From positions 1 through 64,000 of the forward strand of contig NZ_FNVT01000014.1 in NCBI RefSeq assembly GCF_900108335.1: a stretch of 64,000 bases of DNA. The letters are read 5' to 3'. The notes below the pieces were generated by a model that did not search any database, was not told the origin of the DNA, and saw only the letters and a program-made list of their open reading frames with translations. Numbering within the stretch: the first letter of the stretch is position 1; every line of letters starts with the position of its first letter. The translations under genes and the position numbers were made by a program. Positions 59,472 through 64,000 of this stretch are shown here, one piece after another. The stretch comes from Nonomuraea solani. GTDB lineage: Bacteria > Actinomycetota > Actinomycetes > Streptosporangiales > Streptosporangiaceae.

Positions 59472-60806
59472 CTACTGAGGCCGGATGTTGTGGTTGCGGG
59501 CGAACAGGTTGCCGGGGTCGTACCGGCGCTTGACCGCCCCCAGTCGCTCATACGTCCGCGTGGGATAGATCGCGGCGACGTCCTCCTCGGTGGCGGAGGC
59601 GAGGAAGTTGGCGTAGGCGCCGCTGACGTGAGGTCCGAGTCTTTCCCAGAGCGCCGCCAGAGCCGGGCGGGCGGCCTCGACGACCGGCGTCGGTCCCGCG
59701 ACGGTGGTCACGAACATCAGCTCCGCCCGGCGATGCGCGTAGGCGGTCGCGTCGTCCGGGACTCGGGACACCGCGCCGCCGACGCTGCGGACGGCGATGA
59801 ACGGCGACCCTGCCGACGCTCCGGTCTCGGCCAGGATCCGGAGGACCTCGGGGACCGACTCCCTGTCGGCGAAGGCGCTCCGGGTGACCAGTTGGACGCC
59901 GGGCGGCGGGGTGAGGCCGTCCACGAGCGTGTCCCCGTACGGGGTCGGTGCGACGTCGTCGGCGATCACCGTGCCGAGCCGGCGGATCGGGTCGATGGCC
60001 TGGGCCGCGCGTTCCGCATCGTCGCCGTCGAAGGCGACGTGGATCTCGATCGGCGCCTCGGGGCCACCGGCGAAGGGGTTGGCGAAGCTGGCGATGGAGG
60101 TGAGGTCTTGGGGGGCGGTGCGCATGTGGTCCGCCCAGCCCTGGAGTACGGTGGCCGCCTCCGACGCCGGGAAGGCGATCTTGCCGTAGAAGACGTCCGT
60201 CGTCGGGTGGGCGGTGAACTCGAAGGCGGTCACGATTCCGAAATTGCCGCCGCCGCCGCGAATCGCCCAGAACAACTCGGGGTTGTCCTCCGCGCTCGCC
60301 CGTACGACCTCTCCATCGGCCGTCACGATCTCCGCGGCGACCAGGTTGTCCAAGGCCAGGCCGTATTTCCTGACCTTCCAGCCGATGCCACCGGTCAGCG
60401 TCAGCCCGCCGACGCCGACGCCCTTGGTGTCGCCCGAGGAGATCGCCAGGCCGTGCGGGGTCAGAGCGGCCACGACCTGGCCCCACGTGGCGCCGCCGCC
60501 GATCCGTACGAGATGACGTTCCTTGTCGATGACCTCGACGTTCGCCAGCCTGCCGAGGTCGATCACGACGCCGTCGTCGTTGGTGCCGAAGCCCGGGAAG
60601 CCGTGGCCGCCGCCTCGTACGGACAGGACGAGCCCTGTCTCGGCGGCGAATCGGACACCTGCCCGCACGTCCGCGACGCTCTCGGGCCGCAGGACGAAGG
60701 CCGGACTGCCCGTGACCAGGATCGAGCGGCTGGCCGAGGCGTATTCGGCCGCGCCCGGTTCGATGATGTCGCCGCCGAAGTCACGACGAAGGGTTTCAGA
60801 GCTCAT
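59472..60806 (-). CDS. FAD-linked oxidoreductase (berberine-bridge-enzyme type)
   Basis: 444 residues from ATG 60806 with GAGAGGAAA upstream. PCMH FAD domain: VSVRGGGHGFPGFGT, where the His would bind FAD covalently; GGGATWGQVVAALTPHGLAIS; GVGVGGLTLTGGIGWKVRKYGLALDNL; NPELFWAIRGGGGNFGIVT. The BBE end YERLGAVKRRYDPGNLFARNHNI is present. It oxidises sugars, alkaloids or similar. Second gene of an operon with the CMD protein, 11 bp apart, and thus the oxidoreductase partner expected for an ECF41 sigma factor. Confidence 0.92.
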   Translation of the reverse strand: MSSETLRRDFGGDIIEPGAAEYASASRSILVTGSPAFVLRPESVADVRAGVRFAAETGLVLSVRGGGHGFPGFGTNDDGVVIDLGRLANVEVIDKERHLVRIGGGATWGQVVAALTPHGLAISSGDTKGVGVGGLTLTGGIGWKVRKYGLALDNLVAAEIVTADGEVVRASAEDNPELFWAIRGGGGNFGIVTAFEFTAHPTTDVFYGKIAFPASEAATVLQGWADHMRTAPQDLTSIASFANPFAGGPEAPIEIHVAFDGDDAERAAQAIDPIRRLGTVIADDVAPTPYGDTLVDGLTPPPGVQLVTRSAFADRESVPEVLRILAETGASAGSPFIAVRSVGGAVSRVPDDATAYAHRRAELMFVTTVAGPTPVVEAARPALAALWERLGPHVSGAYANFLASATEEDVAAIYPTRTYERLGAVKRRYDPGNLFARNHNIRPQ

Positions 60807-60817
60807 GATGTTTCCTC

Positions 60818-61303
60818 TCAGTTCGCCATGCCGGCGAACATGCCGGGCTCGTACGAGCCCCCGGGGTTGCGCACGATCACGTTGAGGCGGTTGTTGGCGT
60901 TGATCATGGCGATCACCGAGACCAGCGCGACGATCTGGTCGTCGTCGTAGTGCTCGCGCACCTGGGCCCACGTCTCGTCGGACACCCCGTGGCGGGCGTC
61001 GGCGATCCGGGTGCCTTCTTCGGTGAGCGCCAGCGCGGCCCGCTCGGCCTCGGTGAACACGGTCGACTCGCGCCAGGCGGCGACCAGGTGCAGCCGGAGC
61101 GCGCTCTCCCCGGCGGCCGTGGCGTCCTTGGTGTGGTAGTCGATGCAGAAACCGCAGCCGTTGATCTGGCTGGCCCGCAGCATCACCAGGTCCTGGACGG
61201 CCTGGGGGAGCGACGACTGCTGGATCGCCAGGGCGACGTTGTAGATCCGCTTGGCGATCTTGGCGCCGAGCGCGTTGGCCATCAGGTCCATACGGGGTTC
61301 CAT
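60818..61303 (-). CDS. carboxymuconolactone decarboxylase family protein (AhpD-like), ECF41 partner
   Basis: 161 residues from ATG 61303. LVMLRASQINGCGFCIDYHTKDA carries the CxxC and His of AhpD-like peroxidase-type proteins; SVIAMINANNRLNVIVRNPG closes the fold. ECF41 sigma factors are typically linked to such COE genes (carboxymuconolactone decarboxylase, oxidoreductase, epimerase). Here it is divergent from one, with matching promoter elements on both strands. Confidence 0.92.
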   Translation of the reverse strand: MEPRMDLMANALGAKIAKRIYNVALAIQQSSLPQAVQDLVMLRASQINGCGFCIDYHTKDATAAGESALRLHLVAAWRESTVFTEAERAALALTEEGTRIADARHGVSDETWAQVREHYDDDQIVALVSVIAMINANNRLNVIVRNPGGSYEPGMFAGMAN

Positions 61304-61342
61304 GGGGTCGTCCTCACGTGTGGTGTCGCGTTGAACGAACAC

Positions 61343-61371
61343 AAGATCCCGGCGGCCCGATCCTTGTGACA
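61343..61371 (-). promoter_or_regulatory. ECF41-type promoter for the CMD-oxidoreductase operon
   Basis: On the minus strand TGTCACA (61371-61365), 16-nt spacer, GATCTT (61348-61343). Same elements and spacing as the divergent promoter of the sigma gene. TGTCACA is the known ECF41 -35 element. Confidence 0.8.
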
Positions 61372-61381
61372 GCGTGGAAGT

Positions 61382-61395
61382 GTGACGTGCGTCAC
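61382..61395. promoter_or_regulatory. 14-bp perfect palindrome between divergent ECF41 promoters
   Basis: GTGACG-TG-CGTCAC. It lies between the two -35 elements and could be an operator for a further regulator or chance enrichment of GTCAC sequences. Confidence 0.5.
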
Positions 61396-61405
61396 CGATT
61401 TCGGG

Positions 61406-61434
61406 TGTCACAAAGCGGTGGGGTCCGGGATCTT
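61406..61434 (+). promoter_or_regulatory. ECF41-type promoter of the sigma factor gene
   Basis: TGTCACA (61406-61412), 16-nt spacer, GATCTT (61429-61434). Upstream of ATG 61475. It implies autoregulation. Confidence 0.8.
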
Positions 61435-61474
61435 ATGCGTGGCACAGTCGAGTACGAACAGGCAGGAATCCGTA

Positions 61475-62362
61475 ATGAGTGAACCGACAGACGGTCATGA
61501 CAACGCCACCAAGGCGTTCGTCGCCCACCGCAACCTGCTGTTCACCGTCGCGTACGAGATGCTCGGCTCGGCCGCCGACGCCGAGGACGTCCTGCAGGAG
61601 ACCTGGCTGCTCTGGGCGGGCGTCGACCTGGACATGGTGCGCGAGCAGCGGGCGTACCTGGTCCGGATCACCACCCGCCAGGCGCTGAAACGACTGCGCA
61701 CGCTCGGCCGGCGCAAGGAGTCCTACGTCGGCCCCTGGCTGCCCGAGCCGTTGCTGACCGCGCCCGACGTGGCCGAGGACGTCGAGCTGGCCGACAGTGT
61801 CTCGATGGCGATGCTGCTGGTGATGGAGACGCTCACGCCGACCGAGCGGGCGGTGTTCGTGCTGCGCGAGGTGTTCGACCTGGAGTACGGCGAGATCGCC
61901 GAGGCCGTCGGCAAGAGCCCGGTCGCGGTCCGCCAGATCGCACACCGGGCGCGGGCGCACGTCGCGGCCCGCCGGCCCCGCGGCGCCGTCTCCGCGGCCG
62001 AGACCCGCGGCGCGCTGGAGGCGTTCCAGCGGGCGGTCGAAACGGGTGATCTGCAACGTCTGCTCGACGTTCTCGCGCCGGACGTCGTCCTCCTCGCCGA
62101 CGGCGGCGGCGTCAAGCTGGCCGCGTTGGAGCCCATCGTGGGAGCCGGGCAGGTGGCCGACCTGCTGAGCAAGATCGCCGACACGAGGACGCTGCGGCTG
62201 GCGCACGTCAACGGCCACCCGGCGATGATCGTCCGGCTCGACGGCGACATCGACACCGTCATGGCGGTGCGCGTCGACGACGGTCTCATCACCGGTCTGT
62301 ACGCCGTGCGCAACCCCGAGAAGCTGTCGCACATGGAGCGGGAGACCATCCTGCACCGCTGA
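61475..62362 (+). CDS. ECF41-family sigma factor with SnoaL-like C-terminal domain
   Basis: 295 residues from ATG 61475. Region 2: NLLFTVAYEMLGSAADAEDVLQETWLLW. The linker has the ECF41 hallmark YVGPWLPEPLL. Region 4: LTPTERAVFVLREVFDLEYGEIAEAVGKSPVAVRQIAHRAR. The extra C-terminal domain is SnoaL/NTF2-like with DGGGVKLAAL and the NPDKL-like motif RNPEKLSHM near the end; in this family it tunes sigma activity instead of an anti-sigma factor. Divergent from its COE operon. Confidence 0.95.
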   Translation: MSEPTDGHDNATKAFVAHRNLLFTVAYEMLGSAADAEDVLQETWLLWAGVDLDMVREQRAYLVRITTRQALKRLRTLGRRKESYVGPWLPEPLLTAPDVAEDVELADSVSMAMLLVMETLTPTERAVFVLREVFDLEYGEIAEAVGKSPVAVRQIAHRARAHVAARRPRGAVSAAETRGALEAFQRAVETGDLQRLLDVLAPDVVLLADGGGVKLAALEPIVGAGQVADLLSKIADTRTLRLAHVNGHPAMIVRLDGDIDTVMAVRVDDGLITGLYAVRNPEKLSHMERETILHR

Positions 62363-62371
62363 GCCCCGAGC

Positions 62372-63415
62372 TCAGCCCTCCCCGCCGGCGAACGCCCGCA
62401 GGACCTGGACGGTGGGGAGGGGCAGCCCGTCGAGATCGGCCCGGGCGAGGGCACCGGGTCGCGGGAACATCCTGGTCAGGCCGGTCGGGGCGAGGCCGGG
62501 CACGACCTCGCCGTACCGGTGGGCGAGGTCACCCAGGATGGCCCGCGCCCGCGCCGCGTCCGCCACCCCGGCACGCACGATGTCGTACACACCGGCCTCG
62601 AACGGATCCCAGGAACCCCACGTCGTCGCGGGGTCGTCGAGCGCGAAGATGCTCCGGGCCCGGCGTACGTGGTGGATGAGGCCGTGCAGCCGGGGGAGAT
62701 GGGCGACGAGCAGCAGCTCGGACGGGGACCGCCGGGTGATCTCGATCAGGCCGGGGTCGCGATCGACCAGGATCGTACGCCGATAGGAGCTGCCGGAGAC
62801 CGCCTCGACGGCCGGTGTCGCGCGTTCGGCCAGGTGACGCAGGGCGGCCGCGAAATCGAGTGACCCGTCGTGCGCGAGCCGGATGGCCAGCCCGCCGTCG
62901 GTCTGGAGCCGGTCGGTGACCCGCCGCCGGGCCCGCAGCTCACGCGGGGTGCCATGGAAAACGTCGGCGAGGACCCGGTTGAGCTGCCGGACACTGCCGA
63001 ACCCAGCCGCGAACGCGATGTCGGCGACGCGCAGGTCGGTGTCGTCGAGCAGCCGGCGGGCGAAGTGCGCGCGCCGCGAGCGGGCGAGCTGGTCGGGCGT
63101 GACCCCGGCATGCTGGAGGAACACGCGCCGCAGGTGACGCGGCGACACGCCGAGCCGGTCGGCGAGGCCGCTCTCCGTCACGTCGTCCAGCGCCCCGTCG
63201 GCGATGAGCCGGACCCCGCGGCACACCAGCTCGGGCATGTCCGCGACGGCGGCGGGCTCCATCCGGTACGGGCGGCAGCGATGGCAGGCGCGATAACCGG
63301 CCGCTTCGGCGGCGGCCGCGGACGGGTAGCGGGTGATGTTCGACGGGAGGGGACGGCCCGGGCAGTCGTCCCGGCAGTAGATACCGGTGGTCACTACGGC
63401 GCCGACTGCGTTCAC
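62372..63415 (-). CDS. Ada-like regulator: methyl-acceptor + AraC HTH + truncated AlkA
   Basis: 347 residues from GTG 63415. N-terminal Ada zinc/methyl-acceptor: TTGIYCRDDCPGRPLP with RACHRCRPYR, four cysteines; the first about 20 residues usual in Ada are missing. AraC domain: LADRLGVSPRHLRRVFLQHAGVTPDQLARSRR and VADIAFAAGFGSVRQLNRVL. Then an AlkA N-domain and only the start of the HhH-GPD glycosylase domain: the stop comes before the helix-hairpin-helix and catalytic Asp. So it can sense alkylation and activate genes but should lack glycosylase activity. Ten bp from the convergent sigma gene end. Confidence 0.85.
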   Translation of the reverse strand: MNAVGAVVTTGIYCRDDCPGRPLPSNITRYPSAAAAEAAGYRACHRCRPYRMEPAAVADMPELVCRGVRLIADGALDDVTESGLADRLGVSPRHLRRVFLQHAGVTPDQLARSRRAHFARRLLDDTDLRVADIAFAAGFGSVRQLNRVLADVFHGTPRELRARRRVTDRLQTDGGLAIRLAHDGSLDFAAALRHLAERATPAVEAVSGSSYRRTILVDRDPGLIEITRRSPSELLLVAHLPRLHGLIHHVRRARSIFALDDPATTWGSWDPFEAGVYDIVRAGVADAARARAILGDLAHRYGEVVPGLAPTGLTRMFPRPGALARADLDGLPLPTVQVLRAFAGGEG

Positions 63416-63524
63416 GTCTCCACCATGGCACCCACCGGCCGCCGACGCTGTCCGAATATGACCAGACCCGCTGATCGGGGACCCGCGAAAATGCGATGCA
63501 GCCCCTCTGACGGAAGGTCATCGT

Positions 63525-63962
63525 ATGAGCTCGGCATCGAACAAGCAACGCGTCATCGACGCGTGGAAGGTCTTCGCCACCCGTGACGCGAAACTGGTAC
63601 GCGACGTCTTCACCCCCGACGCGGAATGGCTCGCCCCGGCCGGCAACGCGACCGCTCTCGCTCTCGACGGAACGCACCATCTCATCGGCCGGGACCGCAT
63701 CGCACGATTCCTGACCGAGGAGTTCCGGACGGTCTTCGTCGACCACGTGTCCATCGAATTCGGCGGCTTCTACGCCGACGGCGACACCGTGGTCGTCGAA
63801 ATGCGGCTGCGGGCCACCCTCGCCCACGGCGGCCATTACGACAACGAGTACGTTTTCGTCTTCGAGCTGGAGTCCGGCCTGATCCATCGGGTTCGCGAAT
63901 ACATGGACACGCAACGCGGCGCGGCCTGGTTCCGCTCACCGGCGACGGAGCGGGCCTTGTGA
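63525..63962 (+). CDS. SnoaL-like (NTF2-fold) protein
   Basis: 145 residues from ATG 63525 with GGAAGG upstream. NTF2-like pattern: RVIDAWKVFATRDAKLVRDVFTPDAEW, GRDRIARFLTEEFRTVF, and a C-terminal sheet YDNEYVFVFELESGLIHRVREYMDTQR. Members are small cyclases, isomerases or binding proteins; polyketide-cyclase activity should not be assumed. Divergent from the Ada-like gene, 109 bp apart. Confidence 0.88.
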   Translation: MSSASNKQRVIDAWKVFATRDAKLVRDVFTPDAEWLAPAGNATALALDGTHHLIGRDRIARFLTEEFRTVFVDHVSIEFGGFYADGDTVVVEMRLRATLAHGGHYDNEYVFVFELESGLIHRVREYMDTQRGAAWFRSPATERAL

Positions 63963-64000
63963 TCTTCTGCGCGCTGCGACGTACGATTCGGATATCCGGC

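Noticed and set aside
1..64000. CRISPR array
   Set aside because: No regularly spaced direct repeats with unique spacers; the only short tandem repeat is the 12-bp coding repeat at 2969.

Overview
The window is about 70% G+C, with GTG/TTG starts, overlapping ATGA stop-starts, many ECF sigma factors and TetR genes, and Tat-type signal peptides. This points to a filamentous actinomycete, perhaps a Streptosporangiales/Nonomuraea-like genus; the genus is a guess from gene content. The sequence appears to come from an accessory part of the chromosome. Remnants of integrases, transposases, a PHA synthase, an ECF sigma factor and an AfsR-like regulator lie between intact operons.

Layout. 0-0.5 kb: N-terminal part of an AI-2E-type exporter. 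0.6-0.9 kb: integrase remnant. 0.9-4.7 kb: three-subunit periplasmic molybdenum aldehyde oxidoreductase (PaoABC type), then a TetR gene divergent from a DUF1330 gene. 6.4-18.4 kb: loosely packed region with small ORFs, an SDR/TetR pair with visible operators, a GNAT, an alpha/beta hydrolase, several pseudogenes, a tRNA-Met 3' half that looks like an integration site, and an XRE/DUF2975 pair with twin palindromes. 18.4-39.6 kb: a large isoprenoid cluster. 39.7-50.2 kb: a sigma factor operon between two transposase remnants, an ABC metal-chelate importer with a DJ-1 protein, and a VanRS-like two-component system with a lipoprotein and a VanY-type peptidase. 50.5-52.3 kb: a secreted protein and a glycosidase. 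52.9-57.8 kb: a cyclic-nucleotide conflict module. 58.3-64 kb: small secreted proteins, an ECF41 sigma factor with its partner operon, an Ada-like regulator and a SnoaL-like protein.

Isoprenoid cluster. A complete mevalonate operon (mevalonate kinase, diphosphomevalonate decarboxylase, phosphomevalonate kinase, type 2 IPP isomerase, HMG-CoA reductase, HMG-CoA synthase) supplies IPP and DMAPP. A polyprenyl synthase extends them. The acceptors are an aromatic (DMATS-type) prenyltransferase paired with tryptophanase, which suggests a prenylindole, and two terpene synthases each paired with a P450. A type III PKS, an FAD monooxygenase and an AhpD-like protein form a third product operon. All these transcription units are tied together by four copies of one exact 17-bp palindrome, GTTCC-N7-GGAAC, each lying in a promoter gap (20863, 23224, 30947, 36816). 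I find no further exact copy in the window. This is the clearest previously unnamed signal here: it defines a regulon whose regulator is not inside the cluster.

Conflict module. A PycTM-like (DUF5706) membrane effector converges on an operon of a Crp/Fnr regulator, a class III nucleotidyl cyclase, a large NTPase-like/HEAT-like protein and a helical protein. The C-terminus of the cyclase and the N-terminus of the large protein carry the same short motif (WYGG-x2-Y-x-V...GG...AGRDI). It is placed as homotypic amyloid signalling motifs are placed in bacterial NLR systems. This suggests a Pycsar-like immune system in which cyclase activation goes through motif pairing; this is inference and testable.
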